Counted from the stretch's first letter, positions 8,191 through 15,995 are shown. The stretch is 18,857 bases of DNA from Lachnospiraceae bacterium (GCA_003447295.1 DLZQ01000043.1:1-18857), one strand, 5' to 3'. Numbers and translations: made by a program. The notes: a model not told the origin generated them from the letters alone.

Positions 8191-9207
8191 ATGACAAAAA
8201 AGGAAGTATGTAAAATAATAGGATTCCTGGCGGTGCTGCTTATGGCATTGTACGGTTGCTCGCTGATCTGCTTTCGCAATCTGCGGGGATTTAATGATCA
8301 TGAGGATTTCTACAACTGTGAGCAGGATACTGTGGATGTGATCTTCGTGGGAGGCAGCATGTCTTACAGTGGATTTTCCCCCATGGAATTATATGAGAAA
8401 TACGGCATCAGCAGTTATAATTTCGGAACCTCGAATCAGTCCATGCTGGCGGGCTATTTGTGGACGATGGAAGCCTGCGAAAAACAGAATGTGAAAGTAG
8501 TCATTGTGGAGGCAATGGAAGTGCCGATGTCTCATGGTGAGGTGGCTACGGATGTGCGTTCTCTCTTCAGTATGGGGATGAACGGGAATTATCGCAAGCT
8601 GGCCGGAGTATATAAGCGCAATGCACTAAACGTGCTGCTGCCGGTGTTTATCCTGCATGATGAGTGGAGAATTGACGGAGATACTTTTCGTGACGAAGCG
8701 GAAGAGGATTATCTCCGGGGATTTGTTCCTATTGACAGCTGTGCGGGAGAAGAGTACCGGGAATCGATTCTCCAGGAAGATCCCGAGGCAACCACTTATC
8801 TGAATTTTACCTATGTGGATAAACTCAGAGAGTACTGTGAGGAAAAGGGGATTTGGCTGATCTTCGTCAAAACACTGATGGCAAGCAATGAGGTGAATCA
8901 CTGGGATGACGGCTGCCATAACAGACTGCAGGAATATACGGAAGAATACGGAATTCCATTTATTGATTTCAATACAGCAGAGTATCGTAATGCAGCAGGT
9001 CTGGTGATCTCCGAGGATGTGGCAGCGGATCTCAGACATATGAATATAGACGGAGCGTACAAGGCAACGGATTACCTGGGAGAATATCTGCTGGATCATT
9101 ACGGAAGTGTCCTGCGGCAGTGGCAGGATCCGGGGCTGGATACACAGACTCTGGAAGGATACCACAGAATTATGGAAGGGTATCATAGAGGTCTGGATGA
9201 ATTCTAG
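8191..9207 (+). CDS. membrane-anchored SGNH/DltD-like acyl transfer protein
   Basis: A 338-aa protein with one N-terminal hydrophobic segment (about 9-28) as a signal anchor, so the bulk should face outside. The fold signature is SGNH/AlgJ-AlgX/DltD-like: the block I motif FVGGSMSYSGFSP places the putative nucleophile at S56, and the C-terminal DLRHMN gives an Asp/His pair (D280, H283) before a helix of the form GAYKATDYLGEYL. In DltD and AlgX/AlgJ systems the partner of the MBOAT protein completes acyl transfer to the polymer, and the same role is inferred here. GAGGTAGGAAG precedes the ATG, 10 nt after the MBOAT stop. Relatives I know often have GSSH in block I; here the residue after the serine is Met. 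It might also be an esterase acting on the same polymer. Confidence 0.82.
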   Translation: MTKKEVCKIIGFLAVLLMALYGCSLICFRNLRGFNDHEDFYNCEQDTVDVIFVGGSMSYSGFSPMELYEKYGISSYNFGTSNQSMLAGYLWTMEACEKQNVKVVIVEAMEVPMSHGEVATDVRSLFSMGMNGNYRKLAGVYKRNALNVLLPVFILHDEWRIDGDTFRDEAEEDYLRGFVPIDSCAGEEYRESILQEDPEATTYLNFTYVDKLREYCEEKGIWLIFVKTLMASNEVNHWDDGCHNRLQEYTEEYGIPFIDFNTAEYRNAAGLVISEDVAADLRHMNIDGAYKATDYLGEYLLDHYGSVLRQWQDPGLDTQTLEGYHRIMEGYHRGLDEF

Positions 9208-9260
9208 TGTGCGACTGCATATTATTACAGAGAAAAATCCATAAAAATGTTTAAATACAG

Positions 9261-9313
9261 TGTATAAATGCATAAATATACATGAATAATTAAAAATAAT
9301 GCATAAAAATAAA
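9261..9313 (+). promoter_or_regulatory. putative ArgR (AhrC) operator region of argC
   Basis: The best site is TGCATAAATATACA (9269-9282), which fits the TGnAT-W4-ATnCA form of an ARG box and is nearly palindromic. It is followed by a TGAATAATTA half-site (9283-9292) and TGCATAAAAAT (9300-9310). The block ends just before the candidate -35 at 9321, so a bound repressor would interfere with RNA polymerase. The same half-sites lie upstream of argG. Confidence 0.55.
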
Positions 9314-9320
9314 AAAGTAG

Positions 9321-9348
9321 TAGACATTTGAATAGAAAGTGATATTAT
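9321..9348 (+). promoter_or_regulatory. argC: candidate promoter of the argC operon
   Basis: TAGACA (9321-9326), 16 bp, then TATTAT (9343-9348); each hexamer differs from consensus at one base. It lies directly after the ArgR-like sites. The -10 runs into the left arm of the inverted repeat at 9345-9505, so the transcript would begin near 9355 inside that arm and carry a leader of about 170 nt. Confidence 0.5.
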
Positions 9349-9505
9349 GGAACTATTCAGAGTCAGATAAATATCGAAAATATTCGTCGAATGCTTGCAT
9401 TCGTAAGAAAATTTGATGATATTTATATGACGAAGTAACCACCATAAGCAAAAGGAAAGCTGCGTAGCAGCGACTTTGCGAATGGGGGTCTGAATAGTTC
9501 CATAA
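9345..9505 (+). repeat. 161-bp element with 17-bp inverted-repeat ends, foldable as a three-way junction (argC leader)
   Basis: Its ends are perfect inverted repeats: 9345-9361 pairs with 9489-9505 (17 bp; further pairing is possible across one bulged base). Inside are two more helices. 9362-9375 pairs with 9418-9431 (13 of 14) and encloses the hairpin CGAATGC-TT-GCATTCG at 9388-9403. 9438-9445 pairs with 9482-9488 (one mismatch) and encloses GCAAA/TTTGC and GCTGC-GTA-GCAGC (9459-9471). Nested pairs of this kind suggest a structured RNA leader or a MITE-like palindromic element. The right arm ends about 8 nt before the argC ribosome binding site. No protein is supported here; the short minus-strand reading frame through it looks spurious. 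Confidence 0.75.
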
Positions 9506-9524
9506 ATATAAGTGAGGTAGAAAA

Positions 9525-10583
9525 ATGATCAGAGTAGGAATCATCGGAGCAACCGGTTATGCCGGAGGAGAACTGGTACGTATCCTGTTGAATCACAAGG
9601 ATGCCAAAATCGTATGGTACGGTTCCCGAAGCTATATAGATAAGAAATATTATCAGGTATACCAGAACATGTTTCAGCTGGTGGAGGATATCTGCAAGGA
9701 CGACAATCTGGAAGAACTGGCGAAGCAGGTGGATGTGATCTTTACCGCGACCCCCCAGGGATTCCTGGCGGGACTTCTGACCGAGGAGATTCTCTCTCAG
9801 GTGAAGATCGTGGATCTGTCCGCGGACTATCGTATCAAGGATGTGGCTACCTATGAGAAATGGTACGGCATCGAGCATAAGTCTCCGCAGTTCATCGAGG
9901 AAGCGGTATACGGACTCTGCGAGATCAACCGTGACAAGATTACAGAGAAGACCAGACTGGTAGCAAATCCCGGCTGTTATACCACTTGCTCGATCCTGAC
10001 CGCTTACCCTATGGTAAAGGAAGGCATGATCGATGTGAATACCCTGATCGTGGATGCCAAGTCCGGAACCTCCGGTGCAGGCAGAGGAGCCAAGGTGCCC
10101 AACCTGTTCTGCGAAGTGAATGAGAATATGAAGGCATACGGTGCGGCAAGCCACAGACATACCCCGGAGATCGAGGAGCAGTTAGGCTATGCGGGCAACT
10201 GTCAGGTGACCATTAATTTCACACCACATCTCGTACCTATGAACCGTGGTATTCTGGCAACCGAGTATGCAACACTGAAGAGAAAACCGGACGGCACACT
10301 TCCTACTTATGAAGAGGTAAAGGCTGTCTATGATAAATATTATGCAAACGAGAAATTTGTCCGTGTACTGGATAAGGGCAGCTGCCCCGAGACCAAGTGG
10401 GTGGAAGGCAGTAACTACGTGGATATCAACTTCGTCATCGACGAGCGTACCGGACGCATCATTATGATGGGTGCACTGGACAATCTCGTAAAAGGCGCTG
10501 CCGGTCAGGCAGTACAGAATATGAACCTGCTGTTCGGACTTCCCGAGAGCGAAGGTCTGGAGCTGGTTCCCTGCTTCCCTTAA
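9525..10583 (+). CDS. argC: N-acetyl-gamma-glutamyl-phosphate reductase
   Basis: NADPH-dependent reduction of N-acetylglutamyl-5-phosphate to N-acetylglutamate semialdehyde, the third step of ornithine synthesis; cytosolic. The 352-aa length is typical. The N-terminal Rossmann motif is GIIGATGYAGGEL (5-17), the catalytic cysteine is C151 in ANPGCYTT, and the HTPEIEEQL and FTPHLVPMNRGI segments are conserved. The ATG follows GTGAGG at 7-nt spacing. It is the first gene of the cluster argC-GNAT-argJ-argB-argD, with ArgR-like sites and a structured element upstream. Identity is secure. Confidence 0.97.
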   Translation: MIRVGIIGATGYAGGELVRILLNHKDAKIVWYGSRSYIDKKYYQVYQNMFQLVEDICKDDNLEELAKQVDVIFTATPQGFLAGLLTEEILSQVKIVDLSADYRIKDVATYEKWYGIEHKSPQFIEEAVYGLCEINRDKITEKTRLVANPGCYTTCSILTAYPMVKEGMIDVNTLIVDAKSGTSGAGRGAKVPNLFCEVNENMKAYGAASHRHTPEIEEQLGYAGNCQVTINFTPHLVPMNRGILATEYATLKRKPDGTLPTYEEVKAVYDKYYANEKFVRVLDKGSCPETKWVEGSNYVDINFVIDERTGRIIMMGALDNLVKGAAGQAVQNMNLLFGLPESEGLELVPCFP

Positions 10584-10622
10584 AGCAGACACAGGACAAG
10601 GACGAAAGGATTACATACATCA

Positions 10623-11084
10623 ATGAGCAAACAGTTTACGATCAAACCAATGAGCATAGAAGATTATGACGGTCTGCATGCCCTCTGGATGACCATTCAT
10701 GGCTTTGGTATCCGAAGCATCGATGATTCTAGAGAAGGTGTGGAGCGTTTTATCAACCGGAATCCCGGTACCAGTGTGGTAGCCATCGGGGAGGATGGAA
10801 CCGTAGTGGGCGGCATTCTCTGCGGTCATGACGGACGACGGGGCTGTCTGTATCATGTATGTGTGAGAGAAGATCATAGAAGACTTGGCATTGGAAAAGC
10901 CATGGTGGTTCACTGTATGAATGCCCTGAAAGAAGAGCACATCAATAAAGTCAGCCTGATCGCTTTTACCCAGAATGATATCGGTAATGCTTTCTGGAAA
11001 TGCATCGGCTGGACGAAGCGGGAAGACCTGAACTATTACGATTTTACCCTGAACGAAGAAAACATTACGGCGTTTAATCAATAG
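10623..11084 (+). CDS. GNAT family N-acetyltransferase inside the arg operon
   Basis: A 153-aa single-domain GNAT protein. The acetyl-CoA binding motif A is clear: CLYHVCVREDHRRLGIGKAM, with the R-x-x-G-x-G signature at residues 86-91, followed by the NDIGNAFWKCIGW motif B region. It lies between argC and argJ, 39 nt after the former and 29 nt before the latter, so it is almost certainly co-transcribed. By position it could be a short N-acetylglutamate synthase that primes the acetyl cycle, but the sequence alone does not show its substrate; a protein or small-molecule acetyltransferase is equally possible. The ribosome binding site (AAAGGA) is rather far from the ATG. Confidence 0.82.
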   Translation: MSKQFTIKPMSIEDYDGLHALWMTIHGFGIRSIDDSREGVERFINRNPGTSVVAIGEDGTVVGGILCGHDGRRGCLYHVCVREDHRRLGIGKAMVVHCMNALKEEHINKVSLIAFTQNDIGNAFWKCIGWTKREDLNYYDFTLNEENITAFNQ

Positions 11085-11113
11085 AAACAAAATCGAAAGG
11101 AGATTATTCCAAT

Positions 11114-12337
11114 ATGAAACAGATCCAGGGCGGTGTGACCGCAGCAAAAGGCTTTGAGGCAGCAGGTGTTGAGGCTGCCATTAAATATCAGAATCGTAAG
11201 GATATGGCACTGATCGTAAGTAAGGTTCCCTGCACCGTGGCAGGTACTTTTACCTCCAATGTGGTAAAGGCGGCTCCTGTGCTGTGGGATAAGCAGATCG
11301 TGGAACATTCCGCATATGCACAGGCAGTGGTAGTTAATTCCGGAATCGCCAATGCCTGCACCGGCAAACAGGGACTGGACTGCTGCGAGGCGGAAGCAAA
11401 ATGTGCCGGAGAATTGTTAGGAGTGCCCACGGATGCAGTACTGGTAGCATCCACCGGTGTCATCGGTATGCAGATTCCCGTAGATAAGATTACCGCTGGA
11501 ATCAAAAAGCTGGTGACAGCGAAGGCGGACACCTTAGAGGCCGGTTCCGATGCGGCTCATGCCATCATGACCACCGATACCATTTCCAAGGAGATTGCCA
11601 TTGAGACCGAGATCGGCGGCAAGACCGTGACATTAGGCGGTATGTGCAAGGGCTCCGGAATGATCCATCCGAACATGTGCACTATGTTAGGCTTTGTAAC
11701 CACCGATGTGAATATTTCCAAAGAGATGTTACAGAAGTGCGTCAGCGCAGACGTAGTAGATTCCTTTAACATGATCTCCGTGGACGGCGATACTTCCACC
11801 AATGATACACTGTTAGTACTGGCGAACGGTATGGCAGGCAATGAGGAGATCACCGCAGAGGGCGAAGATTACGACAAGTTCTGCAAGGCATTGCATGAGA
11901 TCACCACGTTCCTGGCCAAGAAAATGGCAGGAGACGGCGAAGGAGCAACCGCCCTGTTTGAGACCAAAGTGATCCATGCAGCCAGCAAGGAAGATGCCAG
12001 AACCCTGGCGAAATCCGTGATCTGTTCTTCCCTGACCAAGGCAGCTATCTTCGGACATGATGCTAACTGGGGACGTATCCTCTGTGCACTGGGCTATTCC
12101 GGAGCCGGATTCGATCCGGAAAATGTAGATCTGTATTTCGAGAGCAAGAGCGGCAAGATCCATATTTTCGGTAATGGCGTGGCATGTGATTACAGCGAGG
12201 AAGAGGCTACGAAGATTCTCTCCGATCCGGAAGTCACCGCCCTGGTGGATATGCATATGGGTGATGCGGAAGCAACTGCATGGGGCTGTGATCTAAGCTA
12301 TGACTATGTGAAGATCAACGCAGACTATCGTTCCTAA
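11114..12337 (+). CDS. argJ: glutamate N-acetyltransferase / ornithine acetyltransferase (ArgJ)
   Basis: Transfers the acetyl group from N-acetylornithine to glutamate, recycling acetate and giving ornithine; bifunctional members also use acetyl-CoA. The 407-aa precursor is normally cleaved by itself into alpha and beta chains at a conserved Ala-Thr, the Thr becoming the N-terminal nucleophile. Here the motif is KGSGMIHPNMCTMLGF, so T190 is the nucleophile and the preceding residue is Cys189 rather than the Ala familiar from B. subtilis and other enzymes. Other conserved parts are present: VVNSGIANACTGKQG (73-87), STGVIG and the C-terminal DLSYDYVKINADYRS. AAAGGAG precedes the ATG. Whether the enzyme is mono- or bifunctional cannot be read from sequence. 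Confidence 0.96.
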   Translation: MKQIQGGVTAAKGFEAAGVEAAIKYQNRKDMALIVSKVPCTVAGTFTSNVVKAAPVLWDKQIVEHSAYAQAVVVNSGIANACTGKQGLDCCEAEAKCAGELLGVPTDAVLVASTGVIGMQIPVDKITAGIKKLVTAKADTLEAGSDAAHAIMTTDTISKEIAIETEIGGKTVTLGGMCKGSGMIHPNMCTMLGFVTTDVNISKEMLQKCVSADVVDSFNMISVDGDTSTNDTLLVLANGMAGNEEITAEGEDYDKFCKALHEITTFLAKKMAGDGEGATALFETKVIHAASKEDARTLAKSVICSSLTKAAIFGHDANWGRILCALGYSGAGFDPENVDLYFESKSGKIHIFGNGVACDYSEEEATKILSDPEVTALVDMHMGDAEATAWGCDLSYDYVKINADYRS

Positions 12338-12397
12338 GACAGTGCGCGACATACGGAAGAAATAAGTGACGGGCGGATAGGATATCTGCGGAAAGGC

Positions 12398-13291
12398 ATG
12401 GACAAAACAATGGAAAAAGATATGGAACAGGTAATGAAAAAAGCAGAAGTGCTGATTGAGGCACTTCCTTACATACAGAAATTCAATCGCAAGATCATTG
12501 TGGTAAAATACGGCGGCAGCGCCATGAGCAACGAAGAACTGCAGAAGAATGTCATCAAGGACGTGACACTGTTGAAGCTGGTAGGTTTCAAACCCATCAT
12601 CGTGCACGGCGGCGGCAAGGAGATCAGCCGCTGGGTCGGCAAGGTCGGCAAAGAGGCGAAGTTTATAAACGGTCTGCGTGTCACCGATGAGGAGACCATG
12701 GAAATTGCCGAAATGGTATTGAACAAGGTGAATAAGAGCCTGGTGACCATGGTGGAAGAACTGGGGGTCAAGGCAGTCGGTGTCAGCGGTAAGGACGGTG
12801 GACTGCTTCAGGTAGAGAAAAAATATTCCGACGGTCAGGACATCGGTTATGTGGGGGAGATCACCGGCGTGAATCCCGATATTCTCTTCGATATGCTGGA
12901 GAAGGATTACCTGCCCATCATTGCCCCCATCGGACTGGACAAAGATTATCACACATACAATATCAATGCGGATGATGCAGCCTGCGCGATCGCAAAAGCA
13001 GTACATGCGGAGAAACTGGCATTTCTGACAGATATCGAAGGTCTGTACAAGGATATCAACGACAAGTCCACCTTTATCTCCAGACTGACAGCCTCCGAGG
13101 CAGAGGGACTGATCCACGACGGTTACATCGGCGGTGGCATGCTGCCGAAGTTAAACAACTGTACTTCCGCCATTCGTAACGGCGTAAACCGTGTGCATAT
13201 TCTGGACGGACGCCTGGCACACTGCCTGCTGCTGGAGATCTTCACCAATCAGGGTATCGGTACCGCGATCGTATCCGATGAGGAGGAATAG
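12398..13291 (+). CDS. argB: acetylglutamate kinase
   Basis: Phosphorylates N-acetylglutamate with ATP, the second step of the acetylated pathway and usually its control point. At 297 aa it has the amino-acid kinase motifs VVKYGGSAM (35-43), IVHGGGKEI (68-76) and NGLRVTD (91-97). An N-terminal helix of about 30 residues precedes the kinase fold; this is a mark of hexameric, arginine-inhibited enzymes (Pseudomonas, Thermotoga) and is absent from the E. coli form, so feedback inhibition by arginine is likely. The start is uncertain: ATGs at 12398, 12410 and 12422 are all in frame, and the GGAAAGG before the first is very close to it. It begins 60 nt after argJ. Confidence 0.96.
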   Translation: MDKTMEKDMEQVMKKAEVLIEALPYIQKFNRKIIVVKYGGSAMSNEELQKNVIKDVTLLKLVGFKPIIVHGGGKEISRWVGKVGKEAKFINGLRVTDEETMEIAEMVLNKVNKSLVTMVEELGVKAVGVSGKDGGLLQVEKKYSDGQDIGYVGEITGVNPDILFDMLEKDYLPIIAPIGLDKDYHTYNINADDAACAIAKAVHAEKLAFLTDIEGLYKDINDKSTFISRLTASEAEGLIHDGYIGGGMLPKLNNCTSAIRNGVNRVHILDGRLAHCLLLEIFTNQGIGTAIVSDEEE

Positions 13292-13295
13292 AAAA

Positions 13296-14489
13296 ATGAG
13301 TGACACCATGAAAGAATATATTGCAGAGGCGGAAACCGACCTGCTGCATACCTATAACCGGTACCAGATCGTTCTGGATAAGGGCGATGGTGTGTATCTG
13401 TATGATACTGACGGTAAAAAATATCTGGATTTTGTGGCTGGTATTGCTGTGTTTGCACTGGGATATCAGAACAAAGCATACAATGATGCACTGAAAGCAC
13501 AGATCGACAAGGTGATCCACACTTCCAACTATTATTACAATGTGCCTGCCATCGAAGCGGCAAGAAAGATCAAAAAAGTATCCGGCATGGATCGCGTCTT
13601 TTTCACCAATTCCGGCGCGGAAGCAGTGGAGGGTGCCATCAAGGCAGCCAGAAAATACGCCTATCTGAAAGACGGCTGTACCGATCACGAGATCATTGCC
13701 ATGAACCATTCTTTCCATGGCAGAACCATGGGAGCTTTGTCCGTAACAGGCAATCCCAAGTATCGTGAGGCATTCCAGCCTATGATCGGTCATATCAGAT
13801 TCGCCGATCTGAATGATTTTCAGAGTGTTCTGGATCAGGTGACGGACAAGACCTGCGCTATCATTATGGAAACCGTGCAGGGCGAGGGCGGACTGTATCC
13901 CGCTACCGGGGAATTCTTAAAGCAGGTACGTGATCTGTGCAATGAACGGGATATCCTGCTGATCTTAGATGAGATCCAGTGTGGCATGGGCCGTACCGGC
14001 TACATGTATGCATGGCAGCGCTTCGGTGTGAAGCCGGATATCATGACCTCAGCCAAGGCATTAGGCTGCGGCGTGCCGGTAGGAGCTTTTATGATGACAG
14101 AAAAGGTTGCACAACATTCTCTGACCGCCGGGGATCACGGAACTACCTACGGTGGCAACCCGTTGGCCTGCGCCGCTGTGGAAAAAGTGCTTGATTTATT
14201 TGAAGAGGACCATATAATAGAACATGTGAGAGAGGTGGCTCCTTATCTGGAACAGCGCCTGAATGAACTGGCAGACAAGTACGACTGCATTCAGGAACGC
14301 CGCGGCGTGGGACTGATGCAGGGACTGGTATTTGACCATCCGGTAGGAGACATTATTAATAAGGCATTAGAGAATGGATTGATCCTGATCAATGCCGGTG
14401 CGGACATTATTCGTTTTGTACCTCCTCTCGTAATTACCAGAGAAAATGTGGACGAAATGATCGCTATTTTGGACACCTGTATCGAATAA
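13296..14489 (+). CDS. argD: acetylornithine aminotransferase
   Basis: PLP-dependent class III aminotransferase that converts N-acetylglutamate semialdehyde to N-acetylornithine using glutamate as donor. The length is 397 aa from the ATG at 13296. Conserved features: FTNSGAEAVEGAIKAARK (cofactor phosphate region), HSFHGRTMGALSVTG, ILDEIQCGMGRTG with the ring-stacking Asp, and the Schiff-base lysine K254 in MTSAKALGCGVPVG. The start lies 4 nt after the argB stop and its AGGAGGAA ribosome binding site (13281-13288) is inside the last codons of argB, so the two are tightly coupled. Reading further upstream in the same frame only overlaps argB and is not supported. Confidence 0.96.
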   Translation: MSDTMKEYIAEAETDLLHTYNRYQIVLDKGDGVYLYDTDGKKYLDFVAGIAVFALGYQNKAYNDALKAQIDKVIHTSNYYYNVPAIEAARKIKKVSGMDRVFFTNSGAEAVEGAIKAARKYAYLKDGCTDHEIIAMNHSFHGRTMGALSVTGNPKYREAFQPMIGHIRFADLNDFQSVLDQVTDKTCAIIMETVQGEGGLYPATGEFLKQVRDLCNERDILLILDEIQCGMGRTGYMYAWQRFGVKPDIMTSAKALGCGVPVGAFMMTEKVAQHSLTAGDHGTTYGGNPLACAAVEKVLDLFEEDHIIEHVREVAPYLEQRLNELADKYDCIQERRGVGLMQGLVFDHPVGDIINKALENGLILINAGADIIRFVPPLVITRENVDEMIAILDTCIE

Positions 14490-14505
14490 GAGGTTTAAGT
14501 TAAGT

Positions 14506-15957
14506 ATGTTTTTGAAAAAAAGAATTATTGCAACAGCAGCTGTGATCGCCATGGCTGCTGCAGCTGTTTACGGAAGTACGCAGGAAATGAGTCAGACGCA
14601 GGATACCGGAGATCGTCTGCAGTTATTTCGCGGGAAGGAGACCATCTACTGCTGGTATTCGGATGAGTCTCTGTCCGGCTATATCAATGCAGCAGCGGTG
14701 TCTTTCGGAGAACAGAATAGGGTCCGTGTGATCCCGGTGCTGACTTCCGACAGTGAATATCTGGAGGCGATCAATCAGGAGACACTGCATTCCGATCAGA
14801 TACCGGATATCTATCTGTTAAGCAGTGACTCCCTGGAGAAGGCTTATCTTGCGGGACTGGCATCGAAAGTGCCGGATACGGAGGGAATCTGCGATACGGA
14901 TCATTTTTCCCAGGCAGCGCTGGCAGCGGTGACCTATCATGATAAGATCATAGGATATCCCGTGTACTTTGATACCAGCGCACTGGTATATAATGAAGAC
15001 TATCTTAAGACCTGGGCGACGCAACAGGCGGAAAAAGAGCTGGCCGGCAGCAGTGACAATGATGAACCGGTAGGAGAAGGTGAAGAGATCATCGAGGAAG
15101 ATTCTCTTCCGGAGGATCAGACCACAGAGCAGGCTACCGCGGACGAGGCAGCGGTAAACGCGCTGGCGGAACAGTATTTCGCCAAAGCACTTCCTTCTAC
15201 GGTGGACGATCTGTTGAACATTGCAGACACTTTTGATGCACCGGAGGGTGTGGAAGGTGTCATGAAATGGGATGTGAATAATATTTTCTATAATTACTGG
15301 ATTGTGGGTAATTACATGATCGTAGGCGGTGACCCCGGTGATGATAGAAATGACATCAATATCAATAATCCGGAGACCATACAGTGTCTGGAAGTATACA
15401 AGGCACTGAACCAGTTCTTCTTCATCGAGTCCGACACTGTGACCTATGATTCCGTGATCCAGGACTTTATTGATGGAAAGACCATGTTTACCATCGGCAC
15501 CACGGATGTGGTAAAGCGGCTGGAGGATGCAAAAGCGGACGGCAGTCTTACCTTCAATTACGGAATTGCATGTATGCCGGATGTCAGTGCCGAGCTTTCG
15601 AGCAGATCCCTGTCTGTTACGGGAGCGGCAGTTATCAACGGTTATTCGGAGCACAAGGAACTGGCGGATCGTTTTGCGGCGTATCTGGCGGAAGGATATT
15701 CTGACGGATTATATGAACGTTCCGGTAAAATGCCGGCAAGCCTTTATGCGGCAGAGAATGAGGACAACGGAGCACTCACCGTATTTGCTGACGAGTATGC
15801 GGACAGCGTATCCCTTCCGAAAATGCTGGAGACAGGGAACTTCTGGATGCAATTGGAGGTATTGTTCTCCAAGGTATGGAATGGTGAGGATGTGACAACA
15901 CTGGTAGAGCAGCTTGCGGGAACAATAGCTGAACAGGTGGGAAGTACAGAGAACTAG
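14506..15957 (+). CDS. secreted extracellular solute-binding protein (family 1), orphan
   Basis: A 483-aa protein with an N-terminal basic and hydrophobic segment (about 4-22) as signal peptide or anchor and the two-lobed family 1 solute-binding pattern: YCWYSDESLSGYINAAAVSF (48-67), then IPDIYLLSSDSLEKAYLAGL, and later IDGKTMFTIGTTDVVKRL. It lacks a lipobox cysteine, which is unusual for a Gram-positive binding protein. An acidic, low-complexity insertion of about 50 residues (about 172-225) interrupts the fold. No ABC permease or ATPase is nearby. The start is 16 nt after argD with AAGAGG in between, so it may be transcribed with the arg genes. The ligand is unknown; sugar, peptide or a sensing role are all open. 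Confidence 0.8.
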   Translation: MFLKKRIIATAAVIAMAAAAVYGSTQEMSQTQDTGDRLQLFRGKETIYCWYSDESLSGYINAAAVSFGEQNRVRVIPVLTSDSEYLEAINQETLHSDQIPDIYLLSSDSLEKAYLAGLASKVPDTEGICDTDHFSQAALAAVTYHDKIIGYPVYFDTSALVYNEDYLKTWATQQAEKELAGSSDNDEPVGEGEEIIEEDSLPEDQTTEQATADEAAVNALAEQYFAKALPSTVDDLLNIADTFDAPEGVEGVMKWDVNNIFYNYWIVGNYMIVGGDPGDDRNDININNPETIQCLEVYKALNQFFFIESDTVTYDSVIQDFIDGKTMFTIGTTDVVKRLEDAKADGSLTFNYGIACMPDVSAELSSRSLSVTGAAVINGYSEHKELADRFAAYLAEGYSDGLYERSGKMPASLYAAENEDNGALTVFADEYADSVSLPKMLETGNFWMQLEVLFSKVWNGEDVTTLVEQLAGTIAEQVGSTEN

Positions 15958-15995
15958 ATTAATACAGTAAAATATGAATGAAGGAACCGGTCACA

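Noticed and set aside
8626..9327. Minus-strand reading frame (233 codons) opposite the SGNH gene
   Set aside because: Antisense to a gene with clear family motifs; composition is that of a shadow frame.
9345..9524. T-box riboswitch upstream of argC
   Set aside because: No T-box sequence (AGGGUGGNACCGCG-like) and no terminator/antiterminator pair is visible.
9353..9544. Minus-strand 63-codon reading frame through the argC leader
   Set aside because: It coincides with the palindromic element and the operon leader, has no ribosome binding site and overlaps the argC start; best explained as chance coding in a structured repeat.
12293..13117. Long minus-strand reading frame (274 codons) opposite argB
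   Set aside because: It is the antisense shadow of argB, which has full family motifs; the frame itself has no recognisable domain.
14818..15654. Long minus-strand reading frame (278 codons) opposite the solute-binding protein gene
   Set aside because: Antisense shadow of a clear gene, with no domain or ribosome binding site of its own.
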